Shown here: positions 16,569 to 25,392 of the stretch, piece by piece | Numbering within the stretch: position 1 is the stretch's first letter | How the letters are laid out: every line of letters begins with the position of its first letter | Origin: Deltaproteobacteria bacterium | GTDB lineage: Bacteria; Desulfobacterota; BSN033; UBA1163 | DNA length: 44,629 nucleotides | Assembly: GCA_018333535.1 (NCBI GenBank) | Contig: JAGXTA010000090.1 | Location: 1 to 44,629, forward strand | Direction: 5' to 3' | Notes under the pieces: model-generated | What the model was told of the DNA's origin: nothing | What the model saw: the letters and a program-made list of their open reading frames with translations, nothing else | Database searches by the model: none | Position numbers and translations under genes: made by a program

Positions 16569-17528
16569 ATGCTTACTCAACTCATTCAAACTTCTTTAAC
16601 CGAACTCCAATCCGAAGCGTTCAGGCTCCGAAAGCTCCACTTTGGCAGCGAACTCACTTTCTCCATCCCCGGTACTGTTGCTTACCATGATGGTACTCTT
16701 CCTTTTCAAAAAGATCGTTTTGCGGCAATCAGCGTCACGGGATCCCATTGCGATCTCCATTGCAGCCACTGCAAAGGAAAACTCCTCGAATCGATGATCC
16801 CGGCGAATGATCCTGAGACCTTTTCCATGACAGTTGATCACCTTCGGTCCCGTGGCGCCCTGGGAATCCTGGTAAGCGGTGGAGCAAACCGTAATGGCGA
16901 AGTCCCATTGGAGAAATTTATTCCCTCAATCAAAGAGATTAAGGGAAAGGATCCCTCTTTCAAAATCATCGTCCATACAGGCCTTATCAAAAGGGAAATG
17001 GCAACGGAATTGAAAGAGGCAGGAATAGACCAGATTCTGATTGATGTCATTGGTGATAATGATACCATTCGAAAGGTTTACCATTTGGACAGGCGAGTTG
17101 AAGATTATGAAGAGACGCTCTCGATGCTCAAAGAGATCGGCCACCGGCTCGCTCCGCACATCATCATCGGCCATCACTTCGGAGAGATCAGAGGAGAATG
17201 GAGAGCACTGGAAATGGTCACCCGGGTCGGTGTGGAAACAATCGTGCTCGTCATTCTCAAGCCTCTCATAGGAAAAGATCAATTCAGAACACCAACACCG
17301 GAGGAAACTTCCAAAATCTCGGCCATCACTCGAATCCTCAATCCCGCTACTCCCATCCGGATGGGCTGCATTCGACCGGCTCATCCCTCAAAGGTGGAAA
17401 TGGAAAAAGGGGCCATCGACTCCGGTGTGAACACCATCGCCTACCCTCTTCAGGGAACGATCGACTATGCAAAAGAAATCGGCCTCGAAACCCGCTTCAT
17501 CGAGATGTGCTGTAGCCTGATTTATTAA
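16569..17528 (+). CDS. Radical SAM protein, lipoyl synthase component (LipS2-like)
   Basis: A 319-residue radical SAM protein with CDLHCSHC (C61, C65, C68) as cluster motif. GILVSGGANRNGEVPLEKF (the GGE-like SAM-binding strand), DQILIDVIGDNDTIRKVYHL and a C-terminal MGCIRPAHPSKVE with a terminal MCC complete it. Extra cysteines near the end may bind an auxiliary cluster. It follows the LipS1-like gene on the same strand and completes the ligase - LipT - LipS1 - LipS2 set. Together the two would insert sulfur at C6 and C8 of octanoyl groups on a carrier protein. No lipoyl carrier, GcvH or LbpA gene is in the window. The ribosome site is weak. Confidence 0.82.
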   Translation: MLTQLIQTSLTELQSEAFRLRKLHFGSELTFSIPGTVAYHDGTLPFQKDRFAAISVTGSHCDLHCSHCKGKLLESMIPANDPETFSMTVDHLRSRGALGILVSGGANRNGEVPLEKFIPSIKEIKGKDPSFKIIVHTGLIKREMATELKEAGIDQILIDVIGDNDTIRKVYHLDRRVEDYEETLSMLKEIGHRLAPHIIIGHHFGEIRGEWRALEMVTRVGVETIVLVILKPLIGKDQFRTPTPEETSKISAITRILNPATPIRMGCIRPAHPSKVEMEKGAIDSGVNTIAYPLQGTIDYAKEIGLETRFIEMCCSLIY

Positions 17529-17928
17529 TCAGTCTAAATTCTTCCTCCCCATCCAGCGCCAAGGCTCCAATGCTCAGGTTGGCGTGAGCGTTTCGGTTCT
17601 GGATGGCGACCCCTCCCTTTACTCGCCGCGCAAGCGCTGGCGCAGCGGGCTAAAGTGAGGAATTCCCCCTCTTTGGCCGCCGGCCCATAAGTCCTCCCTC
17701 GGGGGCATGAGCCCTTCCGGGGCGGAGCCTGGCCTGGCTTCCGGCTCGGAAGAGCCATCCAGCTCGGAGAGAGGGCCAGGGGTTGGGGGAGATTTTCAGA
17801 ACAATTTGTCTACTCAAATATGAGCCACTAACAGGGGTTTGACATTGGGGACGAAAAACAGTATTTTAAGAATGGAGGATGGGTTTTACATAAATCCCAT
17901 ATCGATTCTGATAGAAAGGAAGGGTCGA
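17529..17928. other. GC-rich intergenic region with palindromes, no gene seen
   Basis: About 17545-17780 is much richer in G and C than its surroundings and contains repeated CCATCCAG/CTGGATGG blocks (near 17549, 17601 and 17753) and GCCGCCGGC- and CCGGGGCGG-like hairpins. Open frames crossing it have no recognisable protein features. The last ~100 bases are AT-rich and hold the likely promoter of the toxin-antitoxin pair. Confidence 0.5.
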
Positions 17929-18165
17929 ATGAAGGCATTTAGGACTTATCTTGTTGTGAAAGATCCAAAACGGGTCGTCCTCACTAATGTTCCCTTCAGT
18001 GCAGGCCAGCGGGTTGAGGTGCTGATGGTCCAGGATGAATCCCGCGATAGACTTGCAGAAGAGCTGGGATCCCTTATGAAGGAGACACAGAACCTCCCTC
18101 AGATCAAAGCCCTAAGCGAAACTGAAATCCGGGAAGAGATTCAAGCCTATCGAGCCGGTCGATGA
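17929..18165 (+). CDS. Antitoxin of PIN-family toxin
   Basis: A 78-residue protein, start ATG at 17929 with AAAGGAAGG upstream. The N-terminal half (KAFRTYLVVKDPKRVVLTNV, then PFSAGQRVEVLMV) is a beta-rich AbrB-like or family-specific DNA-binding part. The C-terminal half is charged and helical (LPQIKALSETEIREEIQAYR), as in toxin-binding tails. The stop overlaps the toxin start (ATGA), the usual arrangement in TA operons. The first half resembles antitoxins paired with TIGR00305-type PIN proteins. Confidence 0.78.
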   Translation: MKAFRTYLVVKDPKRVVLTNVPFSAGQRVEVLMVQDESRDRLAEELGSLMKETQNLPQIKALSETEIREEIQAYRAGR

Positions 18166-18596
18166 GAGTGGTGATCGATACGAATGTCTTGGTATCTGCA
18201 GCGCTGAAAGACCGTGACCCGGAATCGGTAGTCCTGTTCGTTGCTGGGCATCCCGAGTTTGAATGGATTGCTTCCAAAGATATTCTTGATGAGTATTTCA
18301 ATGTCTTAAACAGGGAAAAATTTCGACTTCCAAATGAGATTAAAGAACGATGGAGGGATCTTCTCTTAAGAGCAACTACTTGTCTGGAGACAATAGACAC
18401 AGTCGATTTCCCAAGAGATCAGAAAGATGCCAAGTTTCTGGCATGCGCTTTATCAGGGGGAGCCGCCTACTTCATAACAGGGGACAAGGATTTCGAAGAG
18501 GCATACAAGGTATTCAACACAACGGTTCTCTCCGTATCTCAATTCAAGAGGCTCGTTTGTGACGTAATCACCCGCGATTCTGTGCCTGAGAAATAA
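18162..18596 (+). CDS. PIN-domain toxin (TIGR00305-type)
   Basis: A 144-residue PIN nuclease. RVVIDTNVLVSAALKD carries the first catalytic Asp (D6). ASKDILDEYFNVL carries the conserved acid in the second helix. DAKFLACALSGGAAYFITGD with KDF supplies the third and fourth acidic residues. All four expected acidic positions are present, so the nuclease should be active. It is translationally coupled to the antitoxin through an ATGA overlap. It belongs to a different PIN subfamily from the one at the left edge. Confidence 0.88.
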   Translation: MRVVIDTNVLVSAALKDRDPESVVLFVAGHPEFEWIASKDILDEYFNVLNREKFRLPNEIKERWRDLLLRATTCLETIDTVDFPRDQKDAKFLACALSGGAAYFITGDKDFEEAYKVFNTTVLSVSQFKRLVCDVITRDSVPEK

Positions 18597-18651
18597 AATA
18601 GAAAAAAATCCCTAATGAAGGCCTAATAGAAATGAGTTATAAGGATGAGAA

Positions 18652-19713
18652 ATGGGATGTATTGGCAGAAAAACCAAAATTCAGACCAAACTTCTTCAAT
18701 GGTTTAAAAAAAACAAAAGAGACCTTCCCTGGAGAAAGACACGAAATCCTTATGCCATCTGGGTCTCGGAGATCATGCTCCAGCAGACCCAGGTAAATAC
18801 CGTCATTCCTTATTACAATCATTTTTTAAAAACCTTTCCAACCATCCAAGATTTAGCGAAAGCCAATCTGTCAAAGGTCTTAAAAGTCTGGGAAGGGTTG
18901 GGATACTATTCGAGGGCGAGAAATCTCCATCAGACCTCTAAGACCATTTCAAACCATTCCAATGGGAAAATCCCTGATAAACTAAAAGACCTCCTCAGTC
19001 TTCCCGGGGTTGGAAGATACACAGCGGGCGCCATCCTCTCTATTGCGTTTAATCAAGAGGTACCCATTCTGGATGGAAATGTGAAGAGAGTTCTATCAAG
19101 ACTCTTTGCAGTTTCAGGTGATCCAAAAAAGACAGAAGAATTTTTATGGCCTCTCTCAGAATCTCTGATACCAAAAGGTTCTCCAGGCGCTTTCAATCAG
19201 GCCCTCATGGATCTCGGTTCTATGATCTGTACTCCTAAAAACCCGAATTGTCTTAGTTGCCCTCTCAAAAACCACTGCCAGGGGTATCTTTCAGGAAAAC
19301 CCGAAGGCTACCCACGCCGATCCGTTAAGAAAAAAGTTCCTCATATCGAAGCGATCGCCGCAGTGATTCAAAAAGATGGAAAATTCCTGCTTCGTCAAAG
19401 ACCTCCAAAAGGTCTTCTGGGAGGATTATGGGAATTTCCGAACTGGAAGATTGAAGAAAAAAGAAGGTTAAGGTTGAGGTTAAGAAGCCATATCAAGAAA
19501 GAAATGGGAATGGATGTCGAAGTGAAAGAGTCTATCGGGACTTTCCACCAAACCTATTCTCATTTCAAACTCACCCTCCATGTCTTTCATTGCCAGCATC
19601 TGAATGGAAAAGGAAAGGGGAAATGGATTTCCATAAAGGACTTACCTCTTTTTCCCATGTCAAGAGTGCATCGTCACATCACCGAGCAGTTAGGTGAGGA
19701 GATAGGGATATGA
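18652..19713 (+). CDS. mutY: A/G-specific adenine glycosylase
   Basis: Removes adenine mispaired with 8-oxoguanine. The 353-residue protein has catalytic E40 in SEIMLQQTQV, the helix-hairpin-helix LPGVGRYTAGA (118-128) and catalytic D141 in ILDGNVKRV. The Fe-S motif C193-x6-C200-x2-C203-x5-C209 is intact. Residues about 225-350 form the NUDIX-like C-terminal domain that reads 8-oxoG, with FLLRQRPPKGLLGGLWEFPN. AAGGA lies upstream of the ATG. It converges on rnr; a strong hairpin separates them. Confidence 0.96.
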   Translation: MGCIGRKTKIQTKLLQWFKKNKRDLPWRKTRNPYAIWVSEIMLQQTQVNTVIPYYNHFLKTFPTIQDLAKANLSKVLKVWEGLGYYSRARNLHQTSKTISNHSNGKIPDKLKDLLSLPGVGRYTAGAILSIAFNQEVPILDGNVKRVLSRLFAVSGDPKKTEEFLWPLSESLIPKGSPGAFNQALMDLGSMICTPKNPNCLSCPLKNHCQGYLSGKPEGYPRRSVKKKVPHIEAIAAVIQKDGKFLLRQRPPKGLLGGLWEFPNWKIEEKRRLRLRLRSHIKKEMGMDVEVKESIGTFHQTYSHFKLTLHVFHCQHLNGKGKGKWISIKDLPLFPMSRVHRHITEQLGEEIGI

Positions 19714-19792
19714 ATCGCCCCGACACAACTCCAGTTATTCGATTCATGAGTCGTTAAGAGGGGGGGATAGGCTGAAAGCCTGCAGAGCATAG

Positions 19793-19819
19793 AACGTGAC
19801 TGAATTTTTCAGTCACGTT
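19793..19819. terminator. Hairpin terminator between convergent mutY and rnr
   Basis: A perfect 12-base stem (AACGTGACTGAA/TTCAGTCACGTT) with a TTT loop. There is no long T-run after it on either strand, so it may act as a bidirectional hairpin rather than a classic intrinsic terminator. Its place between converging genes fits. Confidence 0.7.
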
Positions 19820-19907
19820 CTTAAAACGGTATTGGTTGTGGCTCAAAGGTTCTCCATAAAATAGGGTCCTGATTTTCTCCGGCGAAATCTTCTATTTCCT
19901 CCATTCC

Positions 19908-22037
19908 TCACTTCACTAACCCGAAATCGATGTGCCTTCGTTCCACATCGACCCGTTCCACCTTCACCTTCACCGGATCTCCAATCCTGAAACTCTTGCG
20001 TGTCCTCTCCCCCATGAGACAGTATTTATCTTCATGATAGTGGTAATAATCATCGTGGAGGCTGGTCATTCTCACCAGCCCCTCCACAAAGACCTCTTTC
20101 AGCTCAACGAAAAAGCCAAAGGCCATGACCCCGCTGATCACTCCTTCAAATTCCTCACCGATTTTATCTTTCATAAACCGGACTCGATACCGGTCTAAAA
20201 TCTCCCTCTCCGCCTCCATCGCCACCCTCTCCCTTTGAGAAAGATGGCCTGCTTTCTTTTCCAATTCTTCTTCTGTGGATCGAACTTCTCCTTTTGATAA
20301 GGCTTTTTTCAGAAGCCGGTGGACCATTAAATCGGGATACCTCCGGATGGGAGAGGTGAAATGGGTATAGGCATCGGAGGCAAGGCCAAAATGTCCTGTA
20401 TTGTGCGATGAATACTTTGCCCATTTCATCGATCGAAGGAGGAGATGATTGATCACGCCCTCCTCAGGCCGTCCCTTAGCCTCCAGAAGAACCTTCTGAA
20501 ACTCTCCGGGAGAGGGGTCAGCATCTTTCCTCATCCTGTATCCCAGATGGGAGACAAATCTCCGGAACTCTCCGATAGCCTCCGAGGATGGGGGCTCGTG
20601 AATCCGATAAAGTGAAGGAACTTTCCTTCCTTCCATGAAACGGGCAACGGCCTCGTTGGCCGCAATCATGAATTCCTCGATCATCTGATGGGCCAGGTTT
20701 CTTTCCGAACGGATGATCTCCTCAGTCACTCCCTGAAGGTCAAGAATGACCTCCGGTTCCGGCAGATCAAAATCGAGGGTTCCTCGCTCCATCCTCTTCT
20801 GACGAAGTCTCCGTGCAAGGAAGGCCATCTGTTCCAGGGATGGGACAAGAGGCTTGAACCTCTTTCGCAACTCCTCATCCTCATCCAGCAGAATCCGCTT
20901 GACGATCGTGTAGGTCAGCCTTTCATGGCTATGGATGACGCTTGGATAGAAACGACATCCTCTGGGCTCACCACTGGCATTAAATCCCAACTCAACCGTC
21001 AGAGTGAGCCGGTCCACTTTGGGACGGAGGCAACAGATTTCATTGGAAAGTTCCGGTGGAAACATGGGCACAGCACGATCCGGAAAATAGACACTCGTTC
21101 CCCGAATATAAGCCTCCTCGTCCAGAGAGGTTCCCTCTTTGACATAGTGGCCGACATCGGAGATCGAAACATAGAGTTTCATCCCTCCATCGGGTTCTTC
21201 TTCGATGGAGACCGCATCATCAAAATCCCTTGCCTTTTCTCCGTCGATGGTGAAGGTGGGGATTCCCCGCAGGTCGACACGCCCTGCATCATCCTCCGGG
21301 GATGGAAGGAGGGGAAGATTTCGCGCCTCTTTCAGGGCAGCTGATGAAAATCGGTGGGGGAGGTCGTACTTATGTATGATGATCTGGGGTTCCACTTCCG
21401 GGTCGTCAGGATATCCGAGGATATGGGTCACCCGGCCCTCCGGTCTCGCCCTTTCGGTGGGATACCGCGTGATCTCAGCCACAACAATCTGGTTGGGTCG
21501 GGCCTTCTTTGTCTGACCATCCGGGATAAAGACTTCTTGAAGGAGCCGCTCATCCTCCGGAATGACATAGAAATAATTCGTGGCCTTCATAAACTTACCC
21601 ACGATCTTGCGCAGTCCCCTCTCCAGAATCCGGATGACGCTCCCTTCTCTCCCCTTCTTTCGTATCGACTCCACCCTCGCAACGACCCGATCCCCATGCA
21701 TGGCTTCTTTGAGATTCCTTGGGTTGACGAAGACATCCTCTTCCCCTTCCTTTTCCGGAATGACAAAACCATATCCGTCAGGATGGCATTTAACCTTCCC
21801 CACGACCAGATTCATCTTTGTGGGAAGGCCGTAACGATTCCCCCGAATTTTGACGACCTTCCCTTCCTCTGACAAATCCCTTAACCGCTCTCGAAGCGTT
21901 CTCCTTTCTTCCTTTCCCAACCCGAAGCGTTGAAGGATTTCCCTCAGAAGCAGAGGCCGATCTTCGTCTTCCATCAACCGAAGAATCCCTCCGGCTGTAA
22001 TTTCTTGTCCGCTAATCTTTTTCCCTCTTTTTTTCAT
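19908..22037 (-). CDS. rnr: Ribonuclease R (3'-5' exoribonuclease)
   Basis: Degrades structured RNA from the 3' end. The 709-residue protein has an N-terminal winged helix (about 10-70), two cold-shock domains (about 75-210), the RNB catalytic domain with D271, D273 and D274 in RDFDDAV, and a C-terminal S1 domain (about 625-705, with IGEEFEGVISGVMAFGFFVE). Length is slightly short of E. coli RNase R, mainly because the basic C-terminal tail is absent. The start ATG lies behind a short leader; a terminator for the upstream gene ends 36 bases before it. Confidence 0.95.
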   Translation of the reverse strand: MKKRGKKISGQEITAGGILRLMEDEDRPLLLREILQRFGLGKEERRTLRERLRDLSEEGKVVKIRGNRYGLPTKMNLVVGKVKCHPDGYGFVIPEKEGEEDVFVNPRNLKEAMHGDRVVARVESIRKKGREGSVIRILERGLRKIVGKFMKATNYFYVIPEDERLLQEVFIPDGQTKKARPNQIVVAEITRYPTERARPEGRVTHILGYPDDPEVEPQIIIHKYDLPHRFSSAALKEARNLPLLPSPEDDAGRVDLRGIPTFTIDGEKARDFDDAVSIEEEPDGGMKLYVSISDVGHYVKEGTSLDEEAYIRGTSVYFPDRAVPMFPPELSNEICCLRPKVDRLTLTVELGFNASGEPRGCRFYPSVIHSHERLTYTIVKRILLDEDEELRKRFKPLVPSLEQMAFLARRLRQKRMERGTLDFDLPEPEVILDLQGVTEEIIRSERNLAHQMIEEFMIAANEAVARFMEGRKVPSLYRIHEPPSSEAIGEFRRFVSHLGYRMRKDADPSPGEFQKVLLEAKGRPEEGVINHLLLRSMKWAKYSSHNTGHFGLASDAYTHFTSPIRRYPDLMVHRLLKKALSKGEVRSTEEELEKKAGHLSQRERVAMEAEREILDRYRVRFMKDKIGEEFEGVISGVMAFGFFVELKEVFVEGLVRMTSLHDDYYHYHEDKYCLMGERTRKSFRIGDPVKVKVERVDVERRHIDFGLVK

Positions 22038-22072
22038 GTTTTGATCTTTGACTCCGAACGCCTCCCAAAAAT

Positions 22073-22099
22073 AAAAAGGGGCGCCAGAAGCCCCTTTTT
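22073..22099 (-). terminator. Intrinsic terminator downstream of the YIP1-family gene
   Basis: On the minus strand AAAAAGGGGC, a seven-base loop, and GCCCCTTTTT form a perfect ten-base stem followed by ATTTTT. It is placed to end transcription of the gene at 22279-23361 before rnr. Confidence 0.85.
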
Positions 22100-22278
22100 A
22101 TTTAAAGTCAAAACCTTTTCTCCCTCACCGACACTCGATAACGGTTTCGTCTAACGGCAACGGCAAGGAGGTCCGTATCGTCCATAAAAGGACACGCCTA
22201 TCGTTTTTAATTTTTTAAAACGTAACCGTCACCGAATGACGAAACGGGCTTCGTAACCGTAACCTTAACCCACGCCTC

Positions 22279-23361
22279 TTATACCCCTACCCCCCTCAAC
22301 AATCCTAACCCTAACCCTCCTAAGAACATGGGGAGGAGGATCGCTGCAAGGATGCCTAAACCCAATACAACGATAAGAGGAAGAAGAACAGCCAGAACCG
22401 CTTTGCCGGTTGAAATTCCATGGCCTTCCCTCACCCCAATGATGATGAGAATAATCATATAGACCGACCCGATGAAGCTTCCAACAAACGGCACGACATT
22501 GAAGAGCTGGGCACAGTAGGAGTAGGAGATCGCTCGAAAGGTCGCCTGGTATCCTTTCTTATTCCCGCCTACGATCATGAGGCAGAGGTGTGTGATGGCG
22601 CTTCCCATGAAAATGGAGGAAGCCACCATTAAAGGGATCCCGATCAGAGAGAGGGTGAGGATAAGGTTATACGGAATAAAGGCATGGATCTGGGGCGGGA
22701 TGAAAGCTGAGAAAAGGAACCATTGAAAAACCAGGGAGACCCCTATCCCAATAATTCCAGAGATGATTCCGTAGATGAGGGGCGACCAGTAACCTTCTCC
22801 TGCCGAAACCTTTTTAAAGAATCGAGTGGGGGAAAAAAGAGCTTCCTTCGTCGTTCTCATATAGGCCCAGAAGAATCCCCCTCCGCTCTCCCACGGGGAG
22901 ACTTTTTCCTCGGTTGAAATCTCGCGAACCTGGCCCTCGATGGAACGCGCCATCTCCTGATATTGCACAAACTTTGAGATGATGATGCCGCATTTGACGC
23001 AATCATCGCTTTCGGGCTGTTCAAACCCGCATTGGGGGCAAGTCACCATTGGGCCGGTATAAGGCTTTACTTCTGGTTTGGGTGGCGGTGGCGGCCCAGG
23101 CTCCTGCGAAATTCCTGCGAACTCCGGAGGAGGCTCTTCTTCCACCCTCACCCTTCCCCCGATCTCTTCAAAGACCTTCACATACTTCTCCATCTCTTCC
23201 TGCGATATCCCCTTTTTCACTACGATAGGGACTCTCTGGAGCAAACTCTCCGCTTTCTCAGGAGTGAGGTTGAATCGCTTTTGAAGCCCCTGGGTTAAAC
23301 GAGCCTCCTCTTCCGGTCCTGCTACTTTCAGTCCCAAAAAGATCACCTTGTAAAGACCCAT
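22279..23361 (-). CDS. Membrane protein: L7/L12-like domain, zinc ribbon and YIP1-type membrane domain
   Basis: A 360-residue protein of unknown function. Residues 1-75 (GLYKVIFLGLKVAGPEEEAR onward, with a Gly-rich last strand EEIGGRVRVEEE) resemble the ribosomal L7/L12 C-terminal fold. A proline-rich linker follows, then a zinc ribbon CPQCGF ... DDCVKCGII (CxxC-x8-CxxC). Residues about 175-360 carry five hydrophobic spans of the YIP1 type (FWAYMRTTKEALFSPTRFF leads in). I chose the ATG at 23361 because GGGGAGGTG precedes it; the longer frame from 23421 has no site. The C-terminus (LGGLGLGLLRGVGV) overlaps a CCTAACCCTAACCCT run in the plus strand. Confidence 0.75.
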   Translation of the reverse strand: MGLYKVIFLGLKVAGPEEEARLTQGLQKRFNLTPEKAESLLQRVPIVVKKGISQEEMEKYVKVFEEIGGRVRVEEEPPPEFAGISQEPGPPPPPKPEVKPYTGPMVTCPQCGFEQPESDDCVKCGIIISKFVQYQEMARSIEGQVREISTEEKVSPWESGGGFFWAYMRTTKEALFSPTRFFKKVSAGEGYWSPLIYGIISGIIGIGVSLVFQWFLFSAFIPPQIHAFIPYNLILTLSLIGIPLMVASSIFMGSAITHLCLMIVGGNKKGYQATFRAISYSYCAQLFNVVPFVGSFIGSVYMIILIIIGVREGHGISTGKAVLAVLLPLIVVLGLGILAAILLPMFLGGLGLGLLRGVGV

Positions 23362-23588
23362 CTGTTCACCTCCCCATTCAGGACCAACCAGTTTTATGAT
23401 TGTTACCACATTCGACTTCAAACTACAAGAATTTTTATATAAAGAACAGAAGCGAATCGTTTCTATTCGGATCGTTTGTTACCCTTCGTGTAATTCGTTA
23501 ACGAAAAAATTGCAAAACAATTCTAAATCTGGGATAATTTCCACGGTAAAATCCTTGTTTGACACTCTCGACGCAAGAGGAGGATTCA

Positions 23589-24623
23589 ATGAAAACGAGA
23601 ATGACTGAACTCTTGGGAATCAAGCATCCCATCATGCTTGCAGGAATGGCCTTCATCAGTTTACCTAAATTGGTTGCCGCGGTGTCAAATGCCGGCGGGA
23701 TTGGCATGTTGAATTCTGTTGCCTATACCCCCGATCAAACGAAAGATGTCATTAAGCAGGTAAAATCCCTCACGGATAAACCTTTCGGAGTCAATGCCAC
23801 CCTGGTCATGCCCAATGCGAGAGAAAATATTGAGATCGCTCTTGAAGAAAAGGTTCCTATTATCAATTTTGCATTGGGAAAGGGGGACTGGATCATTAAA
23901 GCGGCCCATCAATATGGCGGTAAAGTGCTGGCAACGGTGGCCATAGAGAAACACGCCCGCCGGGCAGAAGCAGATGGTGCAGACGCACTGATCGTAACAG
24001 GCCATGAGGCCGCGGCCCACGGGGCAGATGTTGGTACAATGGTACTTGTCAATTCCATTGCTCGTCAAACCAAACTCCCCTTGATTGCGACCGGTGGCTT
24101 TTCCGATGGCAGGGGATTGGCAGCCGCACTGGTTTTGGGAGCGGATGGAATCTCCATGGGCACCCGGTTTATGTTGACCCGGGAATGCGAGATGCATGAA
24201 AGAGCAAAAGAACTCTGCATGAAAGCAGGAATCGAAGATACCCTCTGCTCGGAAAAGATTGATGGTTTGCCGGGTAGATGGCTCAAGAATCCCGCCGCAA
24301 TGAAGATGGCTCAGGGAAAACCATCTCTCTTTGACGCTCTCTCCAGCGCTCTGCGCATCAAAAAGATGATTAATATCCCTTTATATAAGCTTTTCCTGGG
24401 AGGGCTTAAACAACGGGGCGTTCAGGATCTGGCTCGCCAGGCGCTTGGCCTTCAGGGATTGCAGGTTGCTATCGAAAGCGGTGATTTAGAAACAGGAGTC
24501 CTGCCCATCAGCCAGGCCATCGGTTTGATGAGAGATTTGCCGACCTGCAAAGAATTGATTGAGCGAACCGTCGCTGAGGCCCAGGAACGGGTGGAGGATG
24601 TGAGAAAAAATATCTCCTCCTGA
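23589..24623 (+). CDS. NAD(P)H/FMN-dependent nitronate monooxygenase-like protein
   Basis: A 344-residue TIM-barrel flavoprotein of the nitronate monooxygenase / enoyl reductase FabK group. Features in order: GIKHPIMLAGMAF (FMN phosphate side), AVSNAGGIGMLNS, GVNATL, DALIVTGHEAAAHGADVG with the conserved His, LIATGGFSDGRGLAAALVLG and GISMGTRFM. Start ATG at 23589 with AGAGGAGG upstream. The C-terminal part is longer than FabK and lacks its typical end, so a nitronate monooxygenase or related oxidoreductase is more likely. It stands alone, divergent from the YIP1 gene. Confidence 0.85.
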   Translation: MKTRMTELLGIKHPIMLAGMAFISLPKLVAAVSNAGGIGMLNSVAYTPDQTKDVIKQVKSLTDKPFGVNATLVMPNARENIEIALEEKVPIINFALGKGDWIIKAAHQYGGKVLATVAIEKHARRAEADGADALIVTGHEAAAHGADVGTMVLVNSIARQTKLPLIATGGFSDGRGLAAALVLGADGISMGTRFMLTRECEMHERAKELCMKAGIEDTLCSEKIDGLPGRWLKNPAAMKMAQGKPSLFDALSSALRIKKMINIPLYKLFLGGLKQRGVQDLARQALGLQGLQVAIESGDLETGVLPISQAIGLMRDLPTCKELIERTVAEAQERVEDVRKNISS

Positions 24624-24810
24624 GGGCCGGGAATTGCTTAAAAAATAAAAGCATTGGCCAAAGGTTAGGGTAAGGATGCCAGTTTAGTCTATGGGTAAAG
24701 GCAAGGGTTTAAATCATTAGCCCTAACCCATTGACCTTTCACCAAACCGGCTTCATAGCCCTAACCTCTTCACCTTGCCCAAATGTTCATTTCCATGAGA
24801 AAGGAATATA

Positions 24811-25158
24811 ATGATACGACGAAACCTCGACCATTACGAAGTGAAAGCCACCCGTTATCTTGCTCATGGCGGGGGCATTGCCCATATGGTGCTCACTACC
24901 CCAACTCTGAGAACCGTGATGTTTCTCGCCCATGCCTCTGTGCCTCCGGGCAACAAACTCCTTGGCCACGTGGACCCCATGGAAGAGATCTACATCATTC
25001 AGAAAGGTAGAGGTCTTATGCAGGTGGGCGAGGAAATCTGTGAGGTAAAACCCGGAGACGCCATCCACATCCCCATTGGTGACTACCACGAATTGACCAA
25101 TACAGGGGATGGAGAAATGACCCTGCTCGTCGTGGCCGGTCTCATTCCATCTGAGTAA
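24811..25158 (+). CDS. Single-domain cupin protein
   Basis: A 115-residue cupin_2 protein. Motif 1 is G-x5-HVDPMEEIYIIQKGRG (about 50-68), with one His and a Glu as metal ligands. Motif 2 is PGDAIHIPIGDYHELTN (about 87-103), with the second His. AAAGGA precedes the ATG. Such proteins often isomerise or oxidise small substrates, or sense them; no substrate can be named. Its stop codon lies inside the left arm of an inverted-repeat element. Confidence 0.85.
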   Translation: MIRRNLDHYEVKATRYLAHGGGIAHMVLTTPTLRTVMFLAHASVPPGNKLLGHVDPMEEIYIIQKGRGLMQVGEEICEVKPGDAIHIPIGDYHELTNTGDGEMTLLVVAGLIPSE

Positions 25159-25378
25159 CCCCTCCGTTACAGAGATAGAAAAGGGTCGGGAGGTTCTTCT
25201 GGAAAAACTTTGAAGCGAAACCTTTCACGTTTAAACTCCATAGGTTTGTTTATAAAAATCATCATGAAACGGGCAGATGGGTCGGTTGGCATTCCTTCAA
25301 AGATCGCTTTACAAGGTTTTGGAGGAAGGACCTCCCGATCCTTTCAGGTTAAGTAACACCCCATAACTGAGGGGTTAC
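25155..25378. repeat. 224-bp element with long imperfect terminal inverted repeats
   Basis: GTAACCCCTCCGTTA at 25155 pairs with the complement of GAGGGGTTAC ending at 25378. Further in, GAAAAGGGTCGGGAGGT and the complement of ACCTCCCGATCCTTTC match at all but one or two positions, and similarity fades out about 80 bases from each end. There is no coding frame. It looks like a MITE-type element, and its left arm contains the stop codon of the cupin gene. Confidence 0.7.
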
Positions 25379-25392
25379 CCATCTGATGATAT

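Noticed and set aside
17534-17758. 74-codon minus-strand frame in GC-rich DNA
   Set aside because: Pro/Arg/Gly-rich product of palindromic DNA, no family features.
20688-21872. Long plus-strand frames inside rnr
   Set aside because: Antisense to a complete RNase R gene.
22295-22325. Telomere-like CCTAACCCTAACCCT run
   Set aside because: It lies within the 3' coding end of the YIP1 gene and encodes its Gly/Leu-rich C-terminus (read on the minus strand); similar TTAGGGT/CCTAACC bits near 24660-24780 are scattered and irregular.
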